Counted from the first letter of the stretch, positions 1-6,211 are shown. The stretch: DNA of 6,299 bases from Alphaproteobacteria bacterium (GCA_021774355.1 JAJFJE010000215.1:1-6299), one strand, 5' to 3'. Program-made: numbers and translations. The notes: generated from the letters alone by a model not told the origin.

Positions 1-55
1 CGAATCGCTGGCCCGATTGTCTCGTCGGGTCGGGGGCGGGCCGGGTTCTGCGTCC

Positions 56-84
56 TTGACATAATTCGATGATTCTGGAATTAT
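56..84 (+). promoter_or_regulatory. predicted promoter of the ars operon
   Basis: A perfect TTGACA -35 hexamer lies at 56-61. Seventeen bases downstream is AATTAT (79-84), which matches four of six bases of the sigma-70 -10 consensus. Transcription from it would begin near position 91, at or beside the arsR start codon. The AT-rich stretch stands out sharply against the GC-rich surroundings. The -35 is seen directly; the choice of -10 is inferred and less certain. Confidence 0.6.
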
Positions 85-92
85 CGAATTAT
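61..92. promoter_or_regulatory. predicted ArsR operator, 32-bp near-palindrome
   Basis: ATAATTCGAT (61-70) and ATCGAATTAT (83-92) are perfect 10-bp inverted arms. The 12-base centre adds a second nested pair, ATTC (72-75) and GAAT (78-81), so 14 of 16 positions pair across the dyad. The site covers the spacer and -10 of the predicted promoter and includes the first two bases of the arsR start codon. It is the only strong palindrome ahead of the operon. ArsR dimers of the ArsR/SmtB family bind such dyads and are released by As(III), so autorepression is the natural reading. Confidence 0.75.
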
Positions 93-474
93 GGAAAGCA
101 CGAATCTGACCCCGGACATCGCCGTGCAGGCCCTGGCGGCCCTCGCCCAGGAAACCCGGCTGGGCGTTTTCCGGCGCCTGGTTGCCGCCGGGCCGGAGGG
201 CCTGCCGGCCGGCGACATCGCCGCCAGCCTGGGGGTTGCCGCCAACACCCTGTCGTTTCATCTGGCCCATCAGGCCCAGGCGGCCCTGGTCACCGCGACC
301 CGGGAGGGCCGGGTGATCCGCTACCGCGCCGATTTTTCCCGCATGGCCGAATTGATCGGCTTCCTGCTGGCCGATTGCTGTGGCGGCCGGCCGGAAATCT
401 GCCTGCCCCTGGGGCTCCCCCCGACCGTTCCGGAGACCACCGATGAAGCGCCTGCACGTTCATGTTGCGGTTGA
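91..474 (+). CDS. arsR: ArsR-family arsenic-responsive repressor
   Basis: This 127-residue ArsR/SmtB winged-helix repressor would shut off the ars operon until trivalent arsenic binds. The winged helix spans about residues 10-92, with the recognition helix around 51-66 (core TLSFHLAH) and the wing near REGRVIRYRADF (71-82). Three cysteines, C96, C97 and C104, sit in LLADCCGGRPEIC; their layout matches the three-cysteine As(III) site C95/C96/C102 of Acidithiobacillus ferrooxidans ArsR, rather than the helix-3 CVC site of plasmid R773 ArsR. A second pair, C125-C126, lies at the extreme C-terminus. The ATG at 91 gives the usual family length. It has only a weak GGAA (77-80) upstream and lies where transcription is predicted to start, so the mRNA may be leaderless. 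The 3' end overlaps the next gene by 32 bases. Confidence 0.93.
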   Translation: MESTNLTPDIAVQALAALAQETRLGVFRRLVAAGPEGLPAGDIAASLGVAANTLSFHLAHQAQAALVTATREGRVIRYRADFSRMAELIGFLLADCCGGRPEICLPLGLPPTVPETTDEAPARSCCG

Positions 475-886
475 CGACCTCAGCCGTTCGATCGGCTTCT
501 ATTCGACCCTGTTCGGCGTGCCGCCGACCCGGGTCGAGGCCGACTACGCCAAGTGGCAGCTCGACGACCCCCGGGTGAATTTCGCCATCTCGGCCCGGGG
601 CGCGCCGGCCGGCCTCGACCATCTGGGCCTTCAGGTGGATAACGCCGAGGAATTGGGCGCCGTCTCGGCCGCCCTGACCGGGGCCGGCGAGACCCTGCTC
701 GACCAGGGCACCACCACCTGCTGCTATGCCCGGTCCGACAAGGCCTGGGTGATCGATCCCCAGGGCATCGCCTGGGAGACGTTCCTCAGTCTCGGCCGGA
801 CAACCCAATATGGCGAAAGCGCCCGCCTTGCCCCGGCGCCGACGCCGGTCGCGGCCTGCTGCGGCCCCAGCCGAAACGCCTCCTGA
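443..886 (+). CDS. arsI: ArsI/CadI-family glyoxalase-fold protein, probable C-As lyase
   Basis: This 147-residue vicinal-oxygen-chelate protein belongs to the ArsI/CadI group of arsenic- and cadmium-induced proteins. ArsI enzymes are Fe(II)-dependent dioxygenases that cleave the carbon-arsenic bond of methylarsonous acid and aromatic arsenicals, giving As(III). Candidate Fe(II) ligands H5, H60 (in GLDHLG) and E112 (in IAWETF) fit the family His-His-Glu triad, and the vicinal pair C93-C94 fits the substrate-arsenic site. A second pair, C139-C140, lies in the flexible tail. The ATG at 443 is chosen over one further upstream because it gives the canonical MKRLHVHVAV start with H5 in place and has GGAG (432-435) seven bases ahead. 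The start lies inside the arsR 3' end in another frame, suggesting translational coupling. Family membership is firm; true lyase activity versus a CadI-like metal role is inferred from residues. Confidence 0.88.
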   Translation: MKRLHVHVAVDDLSRSIGFYSTLFGVPPTRVEADYAKWQLDDPRVNFAISARGAPAGLDHLGLQVDNAEELGAVSAALTGAGETLLDQGTTTCCYARSDKAWVIDPQGIAWETFLSLGRTTQYGESARLAPAPTPVAACCGPSRNAS

Positions 887-902
887 GCCACGGAATTCCG
901 CC

Positions 903-1421
903 ATGACCATCGACCGCCCGCTCAACGTGCTGTTTCTCTGCACCGGCAATTCCGCCCGCTCGATCCTGGGCGAAGCGATCCTCAACCGCCTCGGCCAGGG
1001 CCGCTTCGTCGGGTACAGTGCCGGCAGCCAGCCCAAGGGCACGGTCCATCCCTATGCGCTGGACCTGCTGCGGACCCTCAACCACCCGACCGACGGCCTT
1101 CGCTCCAAGCCCTGGGACACGTTCGCGGCCCCCGGGGCACCACCGCTCGATTTCGTCTTTACCGTCTGCGACAACGCCGCCGCCGAGGCCTGCCCGATCT
1201 GGCCGGGCCAGCCCATGACCGCCCATTGGGGCCTGCCCGATCCCGCCGCCGCGGCGGGCAGCGAGGCGGTGCGCCGTCAGGCTTTCGCCGATACCTACCG
1301 GATGCTGAACAACCGTATCGGCATTTTCGTCAACCTGCCCCTCGCCAGCCTCGACCGGTTGAGCCTGCAGCGTCGCCTGGCGGCGATTGGCGGCCAGGCC
1401 GCCGACCACAGCGCCGCCTGA
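903..1421 (+). CDS. arsC: arsenate reductase, low-molecular-weight phosphatase fold
   Basis: This cytosolic 172-residue enzyme reduces As(V) to As(III), feeding the export step. The N-terminal P-loop CTGNSAR (C13 to R19, the CX5R signature) is followed by C89 and C97 in FTVCDNAAAEACPIWPG, giving the three redox cysteines of the Cys relay used by this class. The 8-residue C89-C97 spacing is one more than in Staphylococcus aureus ArsC (C82/C89). The protein is about 40 residues longer than the S. aureus form, with a C-terminal helical extension (about 120-163) of the type seen in proteobacterial homologues. Thioredoxin is the likely electron donor, but this is not visible here. The ATG at 903 puts the P-loop at the expected distance from the N-terminus. 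Its ribosome site is weak and lies in a CGGAATTCCG palindrome (891-900). The gene starts 16 bases after arsI. Confidence 0.93.
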   Translation: MTIDRPLNVLFLCTGNSARSILGEAILNRLGQGRFVGYSAGSQPKGTVHPYALDLLRTLNHPTDGLRSKPWDTFAAPGAPPLDFVFTVCDNAAAEACPIWPGQPMTAHWGLPDPAAAAGSEAVRRQAFADTYRMLNNRIGIFVNLPLASLDRLSLQRRLAAIGGQAADHSAA

Positions 1422-1429
1422 GCCGCGCC

Positions 1430-2101
1430 ATGTCGCTGTCCCGGGCGCTCGGCGCCGAGGCCCTGGGCACCGCCCTGCTGCTGGCCATCGTCGTCGGTTC
1501 CGGGATCATGGGCGAGACCCTGGCCGGCGGCAATGTCGCCGTCGCCCTGCTGGCCAACAGCCTGGCGACGGTCGGCGGGCTCTATGTCCTGATCGCCATG
1601 CTGGGCCCGGTCTCCGGCGGCCACTTCAATCCCGCCGTCAGCCTGGTCATGGCGCTGGACGGCGCCTTGCCCTGGCGGCGCCTGCTGCCCTATGGCCTGG
1701 CCCAGGGCCTGGGCGGCATTGTCGGGGTCTGGCTCGCCCATCTGATGTTCGCCCGGCCGGTCTTCGAACTATCGGCCCGGGCCAGGGGCGGTCTCGCCCA
1801 AGGCATTGCCGAGGCGACCGCCACCTTCGGCCTGATCTTCACCATCCTGATGCTGGCGCGCAGCCGGCCCCAGCTGATCCCTGCGGCGGTCGCCGCCTAT
1901 ATCGGTGCCGCCTACTGGTTCACCGCCTCGACCAGCTTCGCCAACCCGGCCGTGACCGTGGCCCGCGCCCTGACCGACAGTTTTGCCGGCATCGCCCCGG
2001 GCGACGTCCCTGCCTTCATCGCCGCCCAACTGGTCGGCGCGATCCTGGCGATGCTGATGGCCCGCTGGCTGCGAACGGCGGCGGTCAGCGACCCAAGCTG
2101 A
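1430..2101 (+). CDS. aqpS: AqpS-type aquaglyceroporin, arsenic exit channel
   Basis: This 223-residue inner-membrane channel of the major intrinsic protein family probably lets arsenite, and perhaps methylarsenicals, leave the cell down their gradient. Six hydrophobic segments are visible (about 8-28, 37-58, 84-106, 122-143, 148-166 and 192-213). The two pore half-helices carry NPA motifs at 67-69 (GGHFNPAVS) and 172-174 (SFANPAVTV). The residue after the second NPA is V175, where water and glycerol channels normally have the selectivity-filter arginine; Sinorhizobium meliloti AqpS is known for the same replacement. The ATG lies 8 bases after the arsC stop with no clear Shine-Dalgarno, so translation probably depends on coupling to arsC. 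In S. meliloti aqpS replaces arsB in the ars operon, and no ArsB or Acr3 gene is present here. The substrate is inferred from context and the filter residue. Confidence 0.9.
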   Translation: MSLSRALGAEALGTALLLAIVVGSGIMGETLAGGNVAVALLANSLATVGGLYVLIAMLGPVSGGHFNPAVSLVMALDGALPWRRLLPYGLAQGLGGIVGVWLAHLMFARPVFELSARARGGLAQGIAEATATFGLIFTILMLARSRPQLIPAAVAAYIGAAYWFTASTSFANPAVTVARALTDSFAGIAPGDVPAFIAAQLVGAILAMLMARWLRTAAVSDPS

Positions 2102-2139
2102 CGGGCCCCACAGCCGCCACGTTGCAATGCCCGGGAGGA

Positions 2140-2162
2140 CCGCGGCGTGTCACGCGCCGTGG
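2140..2162. terminator. hairpin between convergent aqpS and aldo/keto reductase genes
   Basis: CCGCGGCG (2140-2147) pairs with CGCCGTGG (2155-2162) with one G-U wobble in eight pairs, around a short loop at 2148-2154. It sits in the 68-base gap between two convergent genes and could slow polymerase from either side. There is no T-run on either strand, so it is not a textbook intrinsic terminator. A bidirectional role is inferred from position. Confidence 0.35.
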
Positions 2163-2169
2163 CCCCGCC

Positions 2170-3153
2170 TCAGTCATGTCCGGCGATCCCGTGGGGCTGG
2201 TAGGGGCTTTCCAGCGCCGCAATCTCGTCCGCCTCCAGGCGTAGCGCGGTGGCGGCCAGGGCGTCTTCGAGTTGCGGCATCTTGGTCGCCCCGATCAGCG
2301 GGGCCGCCACCGCCGCCTTGGACATCAGCCAGGCCAGGCCCAACTGGGCCATGGGCACGCCGCGCCGGGCCGCCAGGGCGGCCAGCGCATCGATCACGGC
2401 CTGGTCGTCGGGCCGATGATAGAGCCGGTCGGAAATGTCGTCGGTGCGGGCCCGTTCGGTGTCACCGGCCGCCTTGGCGCTGCGCGGCCGGGTCAGCATC
2501 CCGCGGGCCAGCGGCGACCAGGGCAGCAGGGCGATGCCGCGATCGCGGCACAGCGGGATCATCTCGCGCTCCTCCTCGCGGTAGATCAGGTTGTAGTGGT
2601 TCTGCATGGTTACAAAGCTGGCGTAGCCCCGGGCCGCCTGAAGGGCGAGCATGGTGGCGAACTGCCAGGCGAACATCGAGGACGCCCCGAGGTAGCGCAC
2701 CTTGCCCGCACGGACCACCGAGTCGAGGGCCTCGAGCGTCTCTTCGATCGGGGTGCCATAGTCGTAGCGGTGGATCTGGTAGAGATCGATGTAATCGGTA
2801 CCGAGGCGGCGCAGCGAGGCGTCGACCCCGGCCAGGATATGCTTGCGCGACAGGCCCCGGTCGTTGGGGTCGCTGGACATCGGAAAATAGACCTTGGTGG
2901 CAATCACCACCGCGTCGCGGCCACTGGCATAGCGCTTGACGGCACGGCCGAGAACCGCTTCCGAATGGCCCATGGAATACATGTCGGCGGTGTCGAAAAA
3001 ATTGACCCCGGCCTCGAAGGCACGGCGGAAAAAGGGCTGCGAGGCGGCGTCGTCAAGGACCCAGGGACGCCACCCGGGATCGCCGTAGGACATGCAGCCA
3101 AGGGCCACGCGGGAGACCTGGAGGCCGGTCTGGCCGAGCGGGCGATAATCCAT
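2170..3153 (-). CDS. aldo/keto reductase, YajO-like
   Basis: This 327-residue NADPH-dependent aldo/keto reductase has the (beta/alpha)8-barrel fold. The catalytic tetrad is visible as D54 and Y59 (FFDTADMYS), K87 (VVIATKV) and H128 (IDLYQIHRYD). The signatures GASSMFAWQFA, QNHYNLIYREEEREMIPLC and LPWSPLARGMLTRP closely follow Escherichia coli YajO, a member of the group. The C-terminal region about 263-300 contributes the cofactor site, including LAWLMSKAAVAAPLIGAT. The ATG at 3153 has a strong GGAGG (plus-strand 3161-3165) seven bases upstream, so the start is secure. The physiological substrate is unknown: these enzymes reduce many aldehydes and ketones, and YajO has been tied to 1-deoxyxylulose 5-phosphate formation. 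The gene is a single transcription unit, convergent with the ars operon and divergent from serC, with no evident tie to either. Confidence 0.9.
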   Translation of the reverse strand: MDYRPLGQTGLQVSRVALGCMSYGDPGWRPWVLDDAASQPFFRRAFEAGVNFFDTADMYSMGHSEAVLGRAVKRYASGRDAVVIATKVYFPMSSDPNDRGLSRKHILAGVDASLRRLGTDYIDLYQIHRYDYGTPIEETLEALDSVVRAGKVRYLGASSMFAWQFATMLALQAARGYASFVTMQNHYNLIYREEEREMIPLCRDRGIALLPWSPLARGMLTRPRSAKAAGDTERARTDDISDRLYHRPDDQAVIDALAALAARRGVPMAQLGLAWLMSKAAVAAPLIGATKMPQLEDALAATALRLEADEIAALESPYQPHGIAGHD

Positions 3154-3184
3154 CGAAGGTCCTCCGTTGCGACTGCGCGGGATC

Positions 3185-3190
3185 GTTATA
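3185..3190 (-). promoter_or_regulatory. candidate -10 box of the aldo/keto reductase gene
   Basis: On the minus strand TATAAC matches five of six bases of the -10 consensus and lies 31 bases upstream of the reductase start codon. No convincing -35 hexamer is found 16-18 bases further upstream, so this is only a candidate. Confidence 0.3.
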
Positions 3191-3240
3191 GCGGACCCGA
3201 GCCCCTCGGGGACGCCGCCGGGGCATGCCGAAATCTCTCA

Positions 3241-3268
3241 TTGACACGGCGTTTGCGATCACTAGTTT
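3241..3268 (+). promoter_or_regulatory. predicted serC-serA promoter
   Basis: A perfect TTGACA lies at 3241-3246. TAGTTT (3263-3268) follows after 16 bases and is a weak -10, matching three of six bases. A start near 3275 would give a leader of about 50 bases, beginning just ahead of the two hairpins at 3282-3320. The -35 is clear; the -10 and start site are inferred. Confidence 0.5.
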
Positions 3269-3281
3269 CTGCGGCGGGCCA

Positions 3282-3320
3282 CGTCCCCCCAACGGGACGC
3301 TCTTATCTGGAAGGATAAGA
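3282..3320 (+). ncRNA. structured serC leader, candidate serC RNA motif
   Basis: Two hairpins stand one base apart in the 5' leader. The first pairs CGTCCC (3282-3287) with GGGACG (3294-3299) around a six-base loop. The second pairs TCTTATC (3301-3307) with GATAAGA (3314-3320) around TGGAAG. All 13 pairs are Watson-Crick. The ribosome site GGAAGGA (3309-3315) occupies the loop and first stem bases of the second hairpin, so folding could control access to it. A cis-regulatory serC RNA motif has been described by comparative genomics in leaders of alphaproteobacterial serC operons; position and layout fit it. Assignment to that motif is from memory of the family, not from a covariance search. 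The ligand or mechanism of the motif is unknown. Confidence 0.6.
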
Positions 3321-3326
3321 ATAATC

Positions 3327-4490
3327 ATGAAACCGGTTCTGCGTCCTGCTACCCCTCTGTTCTCGTCCGGCCCCTGTGCCAAGCGCCCCGGCTGGACCCC
3401 CGACGCCCTCAAAAACGCCCTGATCGGTCGCTCGCACCGGTCCAAGCCCGGCAAGGCCCGGCTGCAAAAGGCGATCGACGACACCCGTCGAATCCTGGGC
3501 GTCCCCGCCGACTATCGCATCGCCATCGTTCCCGCATCGGATACCGGCGCCGTCGAGATGACCCTGTGGTCCATGCTGGGCGCCCGCGGCGTCGACCTGC
3601 TGGCCTGGGAAAGCTTCGGCGCCGGCTGGGTCTCCGACGTGGTCAAGCAGTTGAAGCTGGCCGACGCCCGGGTGCTCGAAGCCGGCTATGGCGCCATCGT
3701 CGACGTCACCCAGCTCGACAAGAGCCGCGACGTGGTCTTTACCTGGAACGGCACCACCTCGGGCGTGCGCGTCGCCAATGGCGACTGGATCGCCGACGAC
3801 CGGGAAGGCCTGACCATCTGCGACGCGACCTCGGCCGCCTTCGCCATGGACCTGCCCTGGCCGAAGCTCGATGTCACCACCTTCTCGTGGCAGAAGGTGC
3901 TGGGCGGCGAAGCCGCCCATGGCATGCTGATCCTGTCGCCCCGTGCTGTCGCCCGGCTGGAGAGCTACACGCCGCCCTGGCCGCTGCCCAAGATCTTCCG
4001 CATGACCCAGAAGGGCAAGCTGATCGAGGGCCTGTTCAAGGGCGAGACGATCAACACCCCCTCCATGCTGTGCGTCGAAGATTATCTCGACGCCCTGGCC
4101 TGGGCCGAGCAGATCGGCGGGTTGCCGGCCCTGATCGCCCGCTCCGAGGGCAATCTCGCCACGATCGAGGCCTGGGTCGAGCAAAGCCCGTCGTGGGATT
4201 TCCTGGCCGCGGACAAGGCCATCCGCTCGTGCACCAGCATCTGCCTGAAGGTGGTCGACCCGTGGTTCACCGCCCAGGACGCGGCGACCCAGGAGAAGAT
4301 CGCCAAGGGCGTCGCGTCGCTGCTGGAAAGCGAAGGCGTGGCCTATGACGCCGGGGCCTATCGCGACGCGCCCCCGGGCCTGCGCATCTGGGGCGGCGCC
4401 ACGGTCGAGGCCGCCGACATCGCAGCCTTGCTGCCGTGGCTCGACTGGGCTTACGGCGCGATCAAGGCGACCGCCGCGAAAGCATCCTGA
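3327..4490 (+). CDS. serC: phosphoserine aminotransferase
   Basis: This 387-residue pyridoxal-phosphate enzyme carries out the second step of serine synthesis, converting 3-phosphohydroxypyruvate and glutamate to O-phosphoserine and 2-oxoglutarate. It can also act on the matching intermediate of pyridoxal phosphate synthesis. K190 in FSWQKVLGG is the expected Schiff-base lysine, and D166 in TICDATSAAF should contact the cofactor ring nitrogen. The N-terminal FSSGPCAKRPGW (12-23), then GRSHRSKPGK (34-43) and PASDTGAVEM (69-78), mark the Methanosarcina-type SerC found in Alphaproteobacteria rather than the E. coli type. The ATG at 3327 is preferred to one at 3225, because homology begins near residue 5, GGAAGGA (3309-3315) precedes it, and the upstream extension would run through the hairpin leader. 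serA follows after 82 bases. Confidence 0.95.
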   Translation: MKPVLRPATPLFSSGPCAKRPGWTPDALKNALIGRSHRSKPGKARLQKAIDDTRRILGVPADYRIAIVPASDTGAVEMTLWSMLGARGVDLLAWESFGAGWVSDVVKQLKLADARVLEAGYGAIVDVTQLDKSRDVVFTWNGTTSGVRVANGDWIADDREGLTICDATSAAFAMDLPWPKLDVTTFSWQKVLGGEAAHGMLILSPRAVARLESYTPPWPLPKIFRMTQKGKLIEGLFKGETINTPSMLCVEDYLDALAWAEQIGGLPALIARSEGNLATIEAWVEQSPSWDFLAADKAIRSCTSICLKVVDPWFTAQDAATQEKIAKGVASLLESEGVAYDAGAYRDAPPGLRIWGGATVEAADIAALLPWLDWAYGAIKATAAKAS

Positions 4491-4506
4491 GGGCGCCTCG
4501 GCGCCC
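4491..4506 (+). other. intercistronic hairpin after serC
   Basis: GGGCGC (4491-4496) and GCGCCC (4501-4506) form a perfect stem closed by a CTCG tetraloop, directly after the serC stop codon. No T-run follows, so full termination is unlikely. It may stabilise the upstream message or reduce read-through into serA. A second GGGCGCC copy at 4531-4537 could pair with 4500-4506 instead, giving an alternative fold. Confidence 0.45.
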
Positions 4507-4572
4507 GTCCCTCATCCGTTGCACGTCCACGGGCGCCGCAGGACGGCGGCCCGCCAGCCCAGGAGCATTGCC

Positions 4573-6147
4573 ATGCCCAAGGTTCTGATTTCCGATCAAC
4601 TGAGCCCCGCCGCCGCCGACATCTTCAAGGCCCGCGGCGTCGAGGTCGACGTCAAGACCGACCTGACCAAGGACCAGCTGCTCGCCGTCATCGGCGATTA
4701 TGACGGCCTGGCCATCCGTTCGGCGACCAAGGTGACGGCCGAAGTGCTGGCCGCCGCCACCCGCCTGAAGGTGGTCGGCCGCGCCGGTATCGGCGTCGAC
4801 AATGTCGATATTCCGGCGGCCACCGCCCGCGGCGTGGTGGTGATGAACACCCCCTTCGGCAATTCGATCACCACGGCGGAACATGCCATCGCCATGATGT
4901 TCGCCCTGGCCCGGGAGATCCCGGCGGCCAACGCCTCGACCCAGGCCGGCAAGTGGGAGAAGAACCGTTTCATGGGGGTGGAGCTCTATGCCAAGACCCT
5001 GGGCCTGATCGGCTGCGGCAATATCGGCTCGATCGTCGCCGACCGGGCCCAAGGCCTGAAAATGCATGTCGTGGCCTATGACCCCTATCTCACCCCGGAA
5101 CGGGCGCTGGAACTGGGGGTCGAGAAGGTCGAACTGGTCGACCTGTTCGCCCGGGCGGACTTCATCACCCTGCACACGCCCCTGACCGAGTCGACCCGCG
5201 GCGTCGTCAATGCCGCCGCAATCGCCAAGATGAAGGACGGCGTGCGCATCATCAACTGCGCCCGCGGCGGCCTGATCGTCGAGGAGGACCTGAAGGCGGC
5301 GCTCGATTCCGGCAAGGTCGCCGGCGCCGCGCTCGACGTCTTCGCGGTCGAGCCGGCCAAGAGCAACCTCCTGTTCGGCCACGAGAAGGTTGTGGCGACG
5401 CCCCATCTCGGGGCCTCGACCAACGAGGCCCAGGAGAATGTCGCCCTGCAGGTCGCCGAGCAGATGTCGGCCTATCTGGTCGACGGCGCCGTCGCCAACG
5501 CCCTCAACATGCCGTCTGTCACGGCGGAAGAGGCGCCGCGCCTGCGCCCCTATATGAAGCTCGCCGAACAGTTGGGCAGCATGGCCGGGCAATTGTCGGC
5601 CGATCTCGGCTTCCGCAAGGTGACCATCGAATATGAGGGCCACGTCACCAGCCTGAACACCCGGCCGCTGACGGCCATTGCCCTGAAGGGCCTGCTGGGG
5701 CCGCTGATGGCCTCGGTCAACATGGTCAACGCACCGGTGGTGGCCAAGGAACGCAACATCGAGGTGTCCGAGGTCAAGCACGAGCGGGAATGCGACTATC
5801 AGACCCTGATGCGCATCACCGTCGACATGGGCGGCACCACCCGGGACATCGCCGGCACCCTGTTCGCCGACCAGCACCCCCGCATCGTGCAGATCAAGGG
5901 CACCACGGTCGAAGCCGAGGTGGCGCCCCACATGCTCTATGTCACCAACCAGGACAAGCCGGGCCTGATCGGGGCCCTGGGCACCATCCTGGGCGACGCC
6001 GGGCTGAACATCGCGACCTTCAACCTTGGCCGCAGCGACCAGGGCGCGATCTGCCTGGTGGCGATTGACGACCCGGTGCCGGCCAGCGTGCTCGACGCGG
6101 TGCGGGCGATTCCCCAGGTCAAGCGGGTCTGCGCCTTGAACTTCTGA
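4573..6147 (+). CDS. serA: D-3-phosphoglycerate dehydrogenase
   Basis: This 524-residue NAD-dependent enzyme performs the first committed step of serine synthesis, oxidising 3-phosphoglycerate to 3-phosphohydroxypyruvate, the SerC substrate. The catalytic/substrate domain (about 1-98 and 283-315) encloses the nucleotide-binding domain, with GLIGCGNIG at 144-152 and D170 as the likely ribose-binding acid. R231 (NCARGG), E260 (FAVEP) and H278 (TPHLGAS) form the catalytic set. An intervening domain (about 317-450) and a C-terminal ACT domain (about 452-524, NQDKPGLIGALGTIL) make this the long form, as in Mycobacterium tuberculosis SerA. ACT domains often bind serine for feedback control, but inhibition here is not shown by sequence alone. 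AGGAG (4561-4565) lies seven bases before the ATG. The gene is probably cotranscribed with serC. Confidence 0.96.
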   Translation: MPKVLISDQLSPAAADIFKARGVEVDVKTDLTKDQLLAVIGDYDGLAIRSATKVTAEVLAAATRLKVVGRAGIGVDNVDIPAATARGVVVMNTPFGNSITTAEHAIAMMFALAREIPAANASTQAGKWEKNRFMGVELYAKTLGLIGCGNIGSIVADRAQGLKMHVVAYDPYLTPERALELGVEKVELVDLFARADFITLHTPLTESTRGVVNAAAIAKMKDGVRIINCARGGLIVEEDLKAALDSGKVAGAALDVFAVEPAKSNLLFGHEKVVATPHLGASTNEAQENVALQVAEQMSAYLVDGAVANALNMPSVTAEEAPRLRPYMKLAEQLGSMAGQLSADLGFRKVTIEYEGHVTSLNTRPLTAIALKGLLGPLMASVNMVNAPVVAKERNIEVSEVKHERECDYQTLMRITVDMGGTTRDIAGTLFADQHPRIVQIKGTTVEAEVAPHMLYVTNQDKPGLIGALGTILGDAGLNIATFNLGRSDQGAICLVAIDDPVPASVLDAVRAIPQVKRVCALNF

Positions 6148-6167
6148 CCATCGGCGCCGCGCCGACG

Positions 6168-6196
6168 GGGGGAGCCGGGACAGGCCCGGCACCCCC
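6168..6196 (+). terminator. strong hairpin downstream of serA
   Basis: GGGGG (6168-6172) and GCCGGG (6174-6179) pair with CCCGGC (6185-6190) and CCCCC (6192-6196), giving 11 G-C pairs interrupted by one A-A mismatch, around the loop ACAGG. It starts 20 bases after the serA stop. A smaller stem, TCGGCG (6151-6156) with CGCCGA (6160-6165), precedes it. There is no U-tract, as is common in very GC-rich genomes, so the terminator role is inferred from stability and position. Confidence 0.5.
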
Positions 6197-6211
6197 AGGA
6201 ACAGGCAGGAT

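Noticed and set aside
1..55. Possible end of a preceding gene at the left edge
   Set aside because: All three plus frames stay open until 57-72, but 55 bases show no recognisable protein ending, so no gene can be supported.
891..900. CGGAATTCCG palindrome before arsC as a second ArsR operator
   Set aside because: It is only 10 bp, lacks the TCGA half-site element of the main operator, and sits in a 16-base intra-operon gap without a promoter.
290..1042. Minus-strand open frame of 250 codons opposite arsR-arsI-arsC
   Set aside because: It crosses three well-supported genes antisense and its translation shows no family signature.
3202..3211. CCCC-TC-GGGG inverted repeat in the reductase-serC gap
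   Set aside because: The stem is too short once a loop of at least three bases is allowed, and it lies upstream of the predicted serC transcript.
2272..3318. Open frame of 348 codons on the plus strand opposite the aldo/keto reductase
   Set aside because: It lies antisense to a clear reductase with an intact catalytic tetrad and has no recognisable domain or ribosome site.
3225..3326. Upstream ATG giving SerC a 34-residue N-terminal extension
   Set aside because: The extension shows no SerC similarity, would overlap the predicted promoter and hairpin leader, and lacks a ribosome site; the ATG at 3327 fits the family.
4462..6192. Open frame of 576 codons on the minus strand opposite serA
   Set aside because: It is antisense to an intact, strongly conserved serA, its predicted protein is low-complexity and rich in Gly, Asp, His and Gln, and long shadow frames are expected in such GC-rich DNA.
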